Assembly (NCBI RefSeq): GCF_003122215.1
Contig: NZ_QEYD01000011.1
Coordinates: forward strand, 1-64,000
Origin: Pararhodobacter marinus
GTDB taxonomy: Bacteria > Pseudomonadota > Alphaproteobacteria > Rhodobacterales > Rhodobacteraceae
Direction: 5' to 3'
DNA: 64,000 bases
In this document: in pieces, positions 29,391 to 36,891 of the stretch
Layout: every line of letters starts with the position of its first letter
How positions within the stretch are numbered: the first letter of the stretch is position 1
Program-made: the position numbers and the translations under genes
Notes under the pieces: model-generated
What the model saw: the letters and a program-made list of their open reading frames with translations, nothing else
What the model was told of the DNA's origin: nothing
The model's database searches: none

Positions 29391-30857
29391 ATGTTCCAGC
29401 GCGTCGACCTGCCCCTGTGGCTTCTGATCCTGATCCTGCTTTTCGCGGCGGTGGCGTTCCTGTCGCATTTCCTGTTTCCCTCGGTGCGCTGGTTCCTCAG
29501 GCGGCGGATGGAGCGGGCGGTCGAAGAGCTGAACAAGCGGCTCGAACGGCCGATCCGGCCCTTCAACCTGATGCGGCGCCACGATCAGGTGATCCGGCTG
29601 GCCTATGATCCGCAGGTCATGCAGGCGGTGGCCGATTACGCGCGCGATCAGGGGATCCCGCTGTCGGTGGCGCATGAAAAGGCGCGGCTCTATGCGCGCG
29701 AGATCGTGCCGGGCTTTTCCACCGCCACCTATTTCGGCTTTGCGATCCGCGTCGCACGGGGGCTGAGCCGGCTGTTCTACAAGGTGCATCTCAACCGTGG
29801 CACGGTGCGGACGCTGCGCGACATCCATCCCGATTCGGCTGTGGTTTTCGTGATGAATCACCGCTCGAACATGGATTACGTGCTGGTCACCTGGCTGGCC
29901 GCACGGCGCTCGACCCTGTCCTACGCGGTGGGCGAGTGGGCGCGGGTCTGGCCGCTCAAGGCGCTGATCCGGGCGATGGGGGCCTATTTCATCCGGCGGC
30001 GCTATTCGACCGATCTGTATCGCGCGGTGCTGGCGCGCTACGTGCAGATGTCGGTGCAGGAGGGGGTCACGCAGGCGATGTTCCCCGAAGGCGGGCTGAG
30101 CCTGACGGGCGCGGTGGGCGGCGCGCGCAAGGGGCTTCTGACCTATATCGTGCGCGATTTCGACCCCAGCAAGGAAAAGGACGTGGTCTTCGTGCCGGTG
30201 GCGCTGAACTATGACCGGGTGCTCGAGGACGAGGTTCTGGTCAAGGCGGGCGAGACCGGCGACCGGCGCTTCCGGCTGCGGATCTTCGAGGCGCTGGGAT
30301 GGCTGATCTGGATCCTGTGGCAGAAGCTCTTGCGCCGCACCTCGACCTATGGGCACGCGGCGGTGTCCTTCGGCGAACCGCTGTCGCTGCGGGCCTATCT
30401 GGACGAACGGCCCGAAAACGGCACCGATACGCTGGCCGACGAGCTGATGGCGCGGATCCGGGGCGCGGTGCCGCTCTTGCCGGTGCCTCTGGCGGCGGCG
30501 TCGCTGGTGCGGCTGGGCGTCACGGGCGGCGCCGGGGTGTCGCGCGCGGATCTGGCGGCGCAGATGCGGGAACTGGTCGAAGAAGCCGCGGCGCTGGGCG
30601 CACAGATGCATCTGGTCAATGGCGCGATCGAACCCAGCGTCGATTTCGCCACCGAAGCGATGGCGCGCCACGGGCTGATCCGGCGGGATGGCGACGGGCT
30701 GCGTCTGCGGCCGGGCGAGGAGGCGACGCTGGGGTATTACGCGGCTTCGGTGTTGCAACGACTGGAGGAAAAGGCGCTGCCGGGCGTGCCCGAGGGCGTC
30801 TCAGAGCCCGGGGCGCCGCGCCGCGAATGGGTGATCCCGGAAGTCACCGGGACATAA
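29391..30857 (+). CDS. PlsB-like glycerol-3-phosphate acyltransferase family protein
   Basis: A 488-residue protein with an N-terminal membrane helix (7-29) and a PlsC/PlsB acyltransferase domain. The catalytic motif is NHRSNMD (His157 and Asp162, HX4D) and the acceptor motif is FPEGGLS. It is longer than PlsC and shorter than E. coli PlsB, like the alphaproteobacterial subgroup with an extra C-terminal domain. It acylates glycerol-3-phosphate or lysophosphatidate in phospholipid synthesis. It precedes ccr by 110 bp on the same strand. Confidence 0.88.
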   Translation: MFQRVDLPLWLLILILLFAAVAFLSHFLFPSVRWFLRRRMERAVEELNKRLERPIRPFNLMRRHDQVIRLAYDPQVMQAVADYARDQGIPLSVAHEKARLYAREIVPGFSTATYFGFAIRVARGLSRLFYKVHLNRGTVRTLRDIHPDSAVVFVMNHRSNMDYVLVTWLAARRSTLSYAVGEWARVWPLKALIRAMGAYFIRRRYSTDLYRAVLARYVQMSVQEGVTQAMFPEGGLSLTGAVGGARKGLLTYIVRDFDPSKEKDVVFVPVALNYDRVLEDEVLVKAGETGDRRFRLRIFEALGWLIWILWQKLLRRTSTYGHAAVSFGEPLSLRAYLDERPENGTDTLADELMARIRGAVPLLPVPLAAASLVRLGVTGGAGVSRADLAAQMRELVEEAAALGAQMHLVNGAIEPSVDFATEAMARHGLIRRDGDGLRLRPGEEATLGYYAASVLQRLEEKALPGVPEGVSEPGAPRREWVIPEVTGT

Positions 30858-30967
30858 AATTACAATAGAGGCGTTTCAGGGGTTGCATTGTTGCGCGACC
30901 GATTCTATCCATGCTGCAACTGCCGCATGGATTCTGCATCGCGGCGGGCCCAAGTCAGGAGAGAGTC

Positions 30968-32257
30968 ATGGCCCTCGATGTGAACGCCGGAATCGCCCAA
31001 TACGACGCGCCCGAGAAGGATCTCTACGAGATCGGCGAAATGCCGCCTCTGGGATACGTGCCGAAGAAAATGTACGCGTGGAACATCCGCCGCGAGCGTC
31101 ACGGCGAGCCCGACCAGTCGTTCAAGGTCGAGGTGGTCGATACCTGGGAGATCGACAGCCACGAGGTGCTGGTTCTGGTGATGGCGGCGGGCGTCAACTA
31201 CAACGGCGTCTGGGCCGGGCTGGGCAAACCGATCAGTCCCTTCGACGTGCACAAGCAGGATTACCACATCGCCGGCTCGGATGCCTCGGGCATCGTGTGG
31301 AAAGTGGGCTCGGCCGTCAAAAGCTGGAAAGTGGGCGACGAGGTCGTGATCCACTGCAACCAGGATGACGGCGACGACGAGGAATGCAACGGCGGCGATC
31401 CGATGTTCTCGCCCAGCCAGCGGATCTGGGGCTACGAGACCGGCGACGGATCCTTCGCGCAGTTCACCCGCGTGCAGGCCCAGCAGCTGATGCCGCGCCC
31501 CAGGCACCTGACCTGGGAAGAAAGCGCCTGCTACACGCTGACGCTGGCCACGGCCTACCGCATGCTGTTCGGCCATCACCCGCACGAGTTGAAGCCCGGG
31601 CAGAACGTGCTGGTCTGGGGCGCCTCGGGCGGTCTGGGATCCTACGCGATCCAGCTGGCGAACACGGCGGGCGCCAATGCGATCGGCGTGATCTCGGATG
31701 AATCGAAGCGCCAGTTCGTGATGGATCAGGGCGCCAAGGGCGTGATCAACCGCAAGGATTTCAACTGCTGGGGTCAGCTGCCCATCGTCAACAGCCCCGA
31801 ATACAACGAATGGCTGAAAGAGGCGCGCAAGTTCGGCAAGGCGATCTGGGACATCACCGGCAAGGGCGTCTCGGTGGACATGGTGTTCGAGCATCCGGGC
31901 GAGGCGACCTTCCCGGTTTCGACGCTGGTGGTGAAGAAGGGGGGCATCGTGGTGATCTGCGCGGGGACCTCGGGGTTCAACTGCACGTTCGACGTGCGCT
32001 ACATGTGGATGCACCAGAAGCGCCTGCAGGGGTCGCATTTCGCCAACCTGAAGCAGGCGGCCTCGGCCAACCGGCTGATGTGCGAGCGCCGGCTCGATCC
32101 CTGCATGTCCGAGGTCTTCCCGTGGGACGAGATCCCGGCGGCCCACATGAAGATGCTGCGAAACGAGCACAAGCCCGGCAACATGGCGGTGCTGGTGCAG
32201 GCCCCGCGTACCGGGCTTCGGACGTTCGAGGATACGCTGGAAGCCGGCAAGCGCTGA
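30968..32257 (+). CDS. ccr: crotonyl-CoA carboxylase/reductase
   Basis: This 429-residue medium-chain dehydrogenase/reductase makes ethylmalonyl-CoA from crotonyl-CoA, CO2 and NADPH, the key step of the ethylmalonyl-CoA pathway for acetate assimilation. Diagnostic segments are GEMPPLGYVPKKMYAWNIRR, AGVNYNGVWAGLG, the NADPH motif VWGASGGLGSYAIQ, and FEHPGEATFPVS, which carries CO2-pocket residues. ATG 30968 follows GGAGAG. A terminator follows directly (32280-32308), so ethylmalonyl-CoA mutase is not downstream here. Confidence 0.96.
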   Translation: MALDVNAGIAQYDAPEKDLYEIGEMPPLGYVPKKMYAWNIRRERHGEPDQSFKVEVVDTWEIDSHEVLVLVMAAGVNYNGVWAGLGKPISPFDVHKQDYHIAGSDASGIVWKVGSAVKSWKVGDEVVIHCNQDDGDDEECNGGDPMFSPSQRIWGYETGDGSFAQFTRVQAQQLMPRPRHLTWEESACYTLTLATAYRMLFGHHPHELKPGQNVLVWGASGGLGSYAIQLANTAGANAIGVISDESKRQFVMDQGAKGVINRKDFNCWGQLPIVNSPEYNEWLKEARKFGKAIWDITGKGVSVDMVFEHPGEATFPVSTLVVKKGGIVVICAGTSGFNCTFDVRYMWMHQKRLQGSHFANLKQAASANRLMCERRLDPCMSEVFPWDEIPAAHMKMLRNEHKPGNMAVLVQAPRTGLRTFEDTLEAGKR

Positions 32258-32279
32258 GCCTGCAACCACGGGGATAAAG

Positions 32280-32312
32280 AAGGGGCCGTCCATCGGGACG
32301 GCCCCTTTGCGT
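32280..32312 (+). terminator. rho-independent terminator after ccr
   Basis: AAGGGGCCGTCC and GGACGGCCCCTT form a 12-bp stem with a 4-base loop, followed by TTGCGTT. It lies between convergent ccr and a MarR gene and may serve both. Confidence 0.85.
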
Positions 32313-32326
32313 TCGGTCGGGCCGGC

Positions 32327-32776
32327 TTATTCGGACGGGGAGTCGGCCCGGTATCGGTTCGCAGCGATGATCTTCTGCATCAGCGTGGTGAATTGTTGTT
32401 GCTCGTCCTCGGTCAGACAGGCAAGGGAGGCCGCGTTCTCATCCATCGCCGCCGCTGTCGCGGGGCCGCGCAAGGCGCGGGCGCGATCAGTCAGCCAGAC
32501 CCGCTGCACCCGACCGTCGCTTGCGTCTTTCTTGCGGATGATGAGGCCGTCGCGCTCCATCCGTGCGAGGGTGTTGGCCATGGTAGCCTGCTCGATATCC
32601 AGCTTTGCCACCAGTTGCTTCTGGGTCATGCCATCGGTTTCCCACAATTCCAGCAACGCCGGAAACGTGCCGGTGGTCAGGCCCAACGGCCTGATGCGCG
32701 CCGTCAGGCCGCGCGCGAAGATGCGGGCGACGTGGTTGGCGAGATAGCCCTGCGATTGATCCTTGGTGAACTCCAT
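32327..32776 (-). CDS. MarR-family transcriptional regulator
   Basis: About 149 residues from ATG 32776 (ATGs at 32785 and 32797 are in frame, but the last lies within an operator dyad). The winged helix is TQKQLVAKLDIEQATMANTLARMERDGLIIRKKDASDGR, shown here as residues ~57-95, with the usual wing arginine. The dimer helices are at both ends. It is divergent from the membrane protein gene at 32859, and two ATAGC dyads lie between them, so it probably represses that gene and itself. Confidence 0.85.
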   Translation of the reverse strand: MEFTKDQSQGYLANHVARIFARGLTARIRPLGLTTGTFPALLELWETDGMTQKQLVAKLDIEQATMANTLARMERDGLIIRKKDASDGRVQRVWLTDRARALRGPATAAAMDENAASLACLTEDEQQQFTTLMQKIIAANRYRADSPSE

Positions 32777-32795
32777 GCGTCTCATTAGCACTTGC

Positions 32796-32829
32796 ATAGC
32801 AAGCTATACAACAATACATAGCTAGCTAT
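32796..32829. promoter_or_regulatory. two ATAGC-type operator dyads in the MarR/membrane-protein interval
   Basis: ATAGCAAGCTAT (32796-32807, near-perfect) and ATAGCTAGCTAT (32818-32829, perfect). Their centres are 22 bp apart, two helical turns. This is a typical MarR operator layout between divergent genes. Confidence 0.75.
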
Positions 32830-32858
32830 ACAAATGGTGGCGCATAAGGAGAAACCCG

Positions 32859-33305
32859 ATGACCAAGATCCTTCATCCCATAGCGGGCGCGATTGCCCTG
32901 CTCACGATCCTGACCTTCTGGCTCGCAACCGTATTGTCGGAACTCTTCGCGGGCACGGCGACCATCGTGACCGTCAAGTCACTGATCCCGTGGGGCTTTC
33001 TTGTGCTAGTGCCCGCGCTGATGGCGGTCGGCGGGTCCGGTTTCCGGCTCGGTCGAAAGATGCGCGGCCCGCTGATTACGGCCAAGACGAAACGGATGCC
33101 GTTCATTGCCGCCAACGGTATCCTGATCCTGATCCCCTCGGCGCTCTACCTGTCGTTCAAGGCACAGGCAGGGGCCTTTGATACCGCGTTCTACGTCGTT
33201 CAGGTCGTCGAACTCTGCGCGGGCGCGGTTAACCTGACGCTGCTGGGCTTGAACATGCGCGACGGGTTGCGGCTGACGGCCAAACGGCGCCGCAAGCCGG
33301 TGTGA
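32859..33305 (+). CDS. four-TM membrane protein of unknown function
   Basis: A 148-residue protein with four hydrophobic helices (about 5-30, 43-60, 82-102, 110-132) and a strongly basic tail (AKRRRKPV). AAGGAG precedes ATG 32859. It is divergent from and probably controlled by the MarR regulator. The size and MarR control would suit a small transporter or stress-response membrane protein; no family is recognised. Confidence 0.75.
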   Translation: MTKILHPIAGAIALLTILTFWLATVLSELFAGTATIVTVKSLIPWGFLVLVPALMAVGGSGFRLGRKMRGPLITAKTKRMPFIAANGILILIPSALYLSFKAQAGAFDTAFYVVQVVELCAGAVNLTLLGLNMRDGLRLTAKRRRKPV

Positions 33306-33573
33306 TCGACGATCGGCTGCGCGCGATCAACGGTCCATTATAGGTCATGCCGTCTGCGCCATGGTGACCGGGAGGTCCCTGTCTCGTGCGCTCAGGCAAT
33401 CAATGCCGCCCGATAAAGAAACCGAAAGGACAAGAGCGCAACCGCTCAGCACTGCCGGGGCTGTTCCGCACCGAGACCTTTTTTCGCTGCCCGCTGCTCT
33501 GCGGGCAGGAGGCGCGAAAGATTTGTTAACTCTGCGGCGGCAGGGTCGGGGGACAAGGAAAAGGAGTCCCGCG

Positions 33574-33735
33574 GTGCCGCATGCCTGGCTGATCAAGACG
33601 CTCGAAGACCTGTGCCGTTATGCCCGGATGAACCAGTTGACCGAGCTGAGCTTTCACCTTGAACAGGCCGTGCTACTGGCCCGGATTGAGGTCGAGAATA
33701 CCGCTCCGGCACAGGAAGACGCGCCGCATTCCTGA
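33574..33735 (+). CDS. small hypothetical protein
   Basis: 53 residues from GTG 33574, with AAGGAG 8 bases upstream. The sequence begins with PHAWLIKTLEDLCRYARMN and contains two amphipathic helices; it lacks Cys apart from one. In-frame sequence upstream to 33361 is Arg-rich and not protein-like, so the short form is chosen. Similar short proteins are, from memory, found in Rhodobacterales. Function unknown. Confidence 0.6.
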   Translation: MPHAWLIKTLEDLCRYARMNQLTELSFHLEQAVLLARIEVENTAPAQEDAPHS

Positions 33736-33921
33736 TGTCGCCGGGCCCGAACGCCTTGGCTCCCGATCGCCTTGGCCGCCGCGCCACCTTGATGCTGCCG
33801 GGCGCGCCGTGCGTCTTTTCCGGGCCCGGGAGATGGCGTTGCGAATGAACCGCCGACGGGGGCGGAGCGACATAGGAAAGCCCCGTTTGGGGGCGTCATT
33901 TTCAATCAAGGACGACTTTTC

Positions 33922-34254
33922 ATGACCCGCTTTCTGCCCCTCGCCATCACCGCCCTCGGGATTGCCGCTTCGGCCACCGCCCCGGCCCGTGCCGCGCCGA
34001 TCCATACGCTCGAGGAATGCTATACCGCCGTGATCAACTGGTGCGTCGAAACCTATCCCGACCATGCCGACCAATGCGGCAACGCGTCGGGGCTCAGCGA
34101 TTGCGATGACGAGTTCGGCAATACCGCCGCCTCGCCCACCCTGACCCTGCGCGCGCCCGCGCGGCGCACGGGACCCGCGATTTCGCCGCAGGCTTTCCAG
34201 CGCCTGATGGCCGGTGTTCCCGCCCGGACCGCTACGACCCGCGTTCTGCGCTGA
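33922..34254 (+). CDS. small secreted cysteine-containing protein
   Basis: 110 residues with a signal peptide (hydrophobic 5-24, cleavage after ARAA). The mature part has four Cys in a 33-residue stretch (ECYTAVINWC and DQCGNASGLSDC), consistent with two disulfides, followed by a Pro/Arg-rich tail. AAGGAC precedes the ATG. No family is recognised; a periplasmic or secreted role is likely. Confidence 0.65.
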   Translation: MTRFLPLAITALGIAASATAPARAAPIHTLEECYTAVINWCVETYPDHADQCGNASGLSDCDDEFGNTAASPTLTLRAPARRTGPAISPQAFQRLMAGVPARTATTRVLR

Positions 34255-34375
34255 TCCCGCCCGCGTGACCCGGCGCCCCGTCTACCCTTTCGGGTGGGCG
34301 GGGTTTTCAGCGTTCCGGGACCTCTTGTGCGCGCCCGTTCTTTACTTTGCGCGGCATACCGATTCAAAAAGCCGC

Positions 34376-34999
34376 ATGGATTATGCCTCGACCCTCACGC
34401 TCGTTGCCGGGTTTTTCACCGGCCTGTCGCTGATCGCCGCAATCGGTGCGCAGAATGCCTTCGTTCTGCGGCAGGGTCTGCGGCGCGAGCATGTCGGCAT
34501 CGTCGTGGCGATCTGCGCGGGGTCAGACGCGCTTCTGATCGCAGCGGGCGTCATGGGATTCAGCACCATGGCCGAGCGTCTGCCCTGGCTGGAGCCGGTC
34601 ATGCTGTGGGGCGGGGTGGCGTTCCTCACCGTCTATGGCGCGCTCAGGTTCCGCGCGGCGCTCAAGGGCGGCGAGGCGCTTGCCGCCGCCGCGTTCGAGC
34701 CGGTGCCCCTGCGGCGCGTGGTGCTGACCTGTCTGGCGCTGACCTGGCTGAACCCGCACGTTTATCTGGACACGCTGGCGCTTCTGGGCGCGATTTCCGC
34801 GCAATACGCGCCGCTTGAGGCTCTGTTCGGTCTGGGCGCGGTTCTGGGATCGGTGCTGTTCTTTTCCGCGCTGGGCTATTGCGCGCGGCTGCTGGCGCCG
34901 GTGCTGGCCCGGCCCGGCGCCTGGGTTGTCGTCGAAGCGCTGATCGGGTGTATCATGTGGCTGATCGCGGCATCGCTGATCTTGCAGGCGATCGGCTGA
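34376..34999 (+). CDS. LysE/ArgO-family amino acid exporter
   Basis: A 207-residue, six-helix membrane protein. The first helix carries the LysE signature GxxxGLSLIAAIGAQNAFVL, and a second conserved segment is LALTWLNPHVYLDTL. ArgO members export arginine (and canavanine); LysE members export lysine. ATG 34376 gives the usual start at the first helix. The downstream OsmC gene is 23 bp away, so they may be cotranscribed. Confidence 0.9.
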   Translation: MDYASTLTLVAGFFTGLSLIAAIGAQNAFVLRQGLRREHVGIVVAICAGSDALLIAAGVMGFSTMAERLPWLEPVMLWGGVAFLTVYGALRFRAALKGGEALAAAAFEPVPLRRVVLTCLALTWLNPHVYLDTLALLGAISAQYAPLEALFGLGAVLGSVLFFSALGYCARLLAPVLARPGAWVVVEALIGCIMWLIAASLILQAIG

Positions 35000-35022
35000 G
35001 GGAACCATTGCACGAGGGGACG

Positions 35023-35490
35023 ATGCCACACAGCTTTACCAGCCGCATCCGCTGGACCGGCAATACCGGCGACGGCACCGCGCATTACCGCGCCTATACC
35101 CGCGACTGGGCGGTGGCCGTCCCCGGCAAGCCCGAGATCCCTTGCTCCAACGATCCGGCCCTTGGCGGCAATCCCGGGCTGATGAACCCAGAGGACATGC
35201 TGCTGTCGGCACTGGCCGGCTGCCACATGCTGTGGTTTCTGCACCTGGCCTCGGAGGCGGGGATCGTCGTCACCGCTTACGAAGACGACCCCGAAGGCGT
35301 TGCCGAGGGGCGACCGGGTGGTGCGCAGCGGTTCGCCCGCGTGGTGCTGCGGCCGAAGATCACCGTGAAACCGGGTGCCGATCTGGCACGGGCCGAGGCG
35401 ATCCACCACCAGATCCACGAGGTCTGTTTCATCGCCCGCTCTGTCAATTTCCCGGTCGGCATCGAGCCGGTTTTCACGGTCGAGGGCTAA
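35023..35490 (+). CDS. OsmC-family peroxiredoxin-like protein
   Basis: This 155-residue OsmC fold protein has both redox cysteines: LSALAGCHM (first) and HEVCFIARSVNFPV (second). OsmC proteins reduce organic hydroperoxides. GAGGGGA lies just upstream of ATG 35023. Its stop overlaps the convergent ChaC gene by 4 bp. A second member of the superfamily (ohr) is encoded at the right edge. Confidence 0.88.
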   Translation: MPHSFTSRIRWTGNTGDGTAHYRAYTRDWAVAVPGKPEIPCSNDPALGGNPGLMNPEDMLLSALAGCHMLWFLHLASEAGIVVTAYEDDPEGVAEGRPGGAQRFARVVLRPKITVKPGADLARAEAIHHQIHEVCFIARSVNFPVGIEPVFTVEG

Positions 35491-36245
35491 GGCCGCCCAG
35501 CGTCCGCCGCTTCCTGAACGGCGTGTTCCGGCAAGCGCTCCAGCCGCTCGGCCACCATCGCCTGCAGGCGCCACAGATGGCGGTCATGGATGCCTGCCTC
35601 GGCCAGATGTTCGCAGGTATTGAGCAGGTATTCCGCCATTGTCCCCCGCGTGCCGACCGAACTGGCCAGGATATCCGCCAGCTCGTCGATGCCGCATTCC
35701 GGGCTGTAACCCCAATAGGACGGATGCGCGGTGAAAGCGATGGCGCGCACCACGCCGCTTGGCGTCTTGCCGCGCACCCAGACGGGCGGGCAGGGCGGTT
35801 CCAGTCGCAGCAGCGCCTCCAGATCCGCCGCCTCGTTGCAGGGCGTCATGCGCTGGACGATCCCGTGGCAAGAGCCGCCGCGATCCATCGACATCATCCG
35901 CCCGGGCCGCGAGGGCGAGCCCCGGTTGCGCCGCGACGGGCCCAGACAGAACGAACGGTGCCAGCCATGCACAAGCGCATGTCGCCGCTCGATCACCGGC
36001 ATCCGCGGGTTCCAGATCAGGCTGCCCGAGGCAAAGACCCACAGCCCGCCCGGATCGGCCTCGGCCAGCAATGTCGCGGTCATCTCGGTGTAATAGCTGT
36101 CGGGGACCGGGTCGCCCATGACCGGCCCTTCCTCGTCCACGCGGGCAGGAAGGCGGTCGACCAGCGCGCGGGTCAGGCGCAGGGGCGGGATCTTTGCGTC
36201 CCGGCCAGCGGGGCGCAGGATCGGGACGGGGGGCGTTTCGGGCAT
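35487..36245 (-). CDS. ChaC-like gamma-glutamylcyclotransferase (copy 1)
   Basis: A 252-residue protein with the ChaC start (LWVFASGSLIWNP, about 68-80), GWHRSFCLGPSRRNRG, and the conserved C-terminal WGYSPECGIDELADIL region. ChaC enzymes release 5-oxoproline from glutathione. A remote paralogue is encoded at 38874-39620; the two share the VFAxGSLxW motif and the [GN]xxxxYLxxT region. The N-terminal 40 residues are variable. Confidence 0.87.
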   Translation of the reverse strand: MPETPPVPILRPAGRDAKIPPLRLTRALVDRLPARVDEEGPVMGDPVPDSYYTEMTATLLAEADPGGLWVFASGSLIWNPRMPVIERRHALVHGWHRSFCLGPSRRNRGSPSRPGRMMSMDRGGSCHGIVQRMTPCNEAADLEALLRLEPPCPPVWVRGKTPSGVVRAIAFTAHPSYWGYSPECGIDELADILASSVGTRGTMAEYLLNTCEHLAEAGIHDRHLWRLQAMVAERLERLPEHAVQEAADAGRP

Positions 36246-36306
36246 GGGCGGTGTCCTTTCGCGGACAGGCTAGGCGAGGGCGCGCCTTGGCGGAAGCCTT
36301 CATGCG

Positions 36307-36738
36307 TCACGCTTCGGGCGCGTGCAGCGACTTGCGGGCCAGCGACAGGAAAATCCCGCGCTCGTCTTCCGACAATTCTGACAGAATCGCGTCCTGAACG
36401 CCGCGCACCACCGGCAGCATCGCCGCGAAGACGCGCTCGCCCTCGTCGGTCAGCCGGACCTCGCGCGCGCGGCGGTCGCGGCGGCTGATCTCCCGCGCGA
36501 CCAGCCCCTTGGCGACCAGCCGGTCGATCACGCCGCCGATCGTCGCGCGGTCATAGGCGATCAGTCCCGCCACCCCGGCCTGGTCGATGCCGGGATGGGC
36601 GCGGATCGCGTCCATCGCCGCGAACTGGACCGAGGTGAGGTCGAACCCGGCCTCCTTCGCGTGCTGCGTGAAAACCTGCGTCGACAGCTGATGCAGCCGC
36701 CGGATCAGGTGGCCGGCCATGCCATAGGCTTCCATCAT
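36307..36738 (-). CDS. MarR-family regulator next to an aromatic hydroxylase
   Basis: 143 residues with a standard MarR winged helix (GLIAYDRATIGGVIDRLVAKGLVAREISRRDRRAREV is the recognition helix and wing, ~63-98). It is divergent from the MobA-like monooxygenase gene, with an AT-rich 153-bp interval containing a TACTTA inverted repeat. By position it is the repressor of that gene, released by the aromatic substrate or a derivative. Confidence 0.88.
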   Translation of the reverse strand: MMEAYGMAGHLIRRLHQLSTQVFTQHAKEAGFDLTSVQFAAMDAIRAHPGIDQAGVAGLIAYDRATIGGVIDRLVAKGLVAREISRRDRRAREVRLTDEGERVFAAMLPVVRGVQDAILSELSEDERGIFLSLARKSLHAPEA

Positions 36739-36795
36739 ACCGGATCTCTGCCTTTTCCCCTTTTCGGAACAATAGCTTCCAAGAAATAAAATGTA

Positions 36796-36839
36796 TACTT
36801 ACTTTTTTGTTGACGCAAAATGATAAGTACAGATACTAA
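36796..36839 (+). promoter_or_regulatory. promoter and MarR operator of the aromatic hydroxylase gene
   Basis: TTGACG (36810-36815) and TACTAA (36834-36839), 18 bp apart, fit -35 and -10 boxes. TACTTAC (36796-36802) and its inverse TAAGTA (36824-36829) flank the -35 box. The interval is markedly AT-rich compared with its surroundings. Confidence 0.6.
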
Positions 36840-36891
36840 TTGCTGACGGCGCCGCGCAGGCGCGGTTTCCGGCGCGACATGGGAGAGAGCG

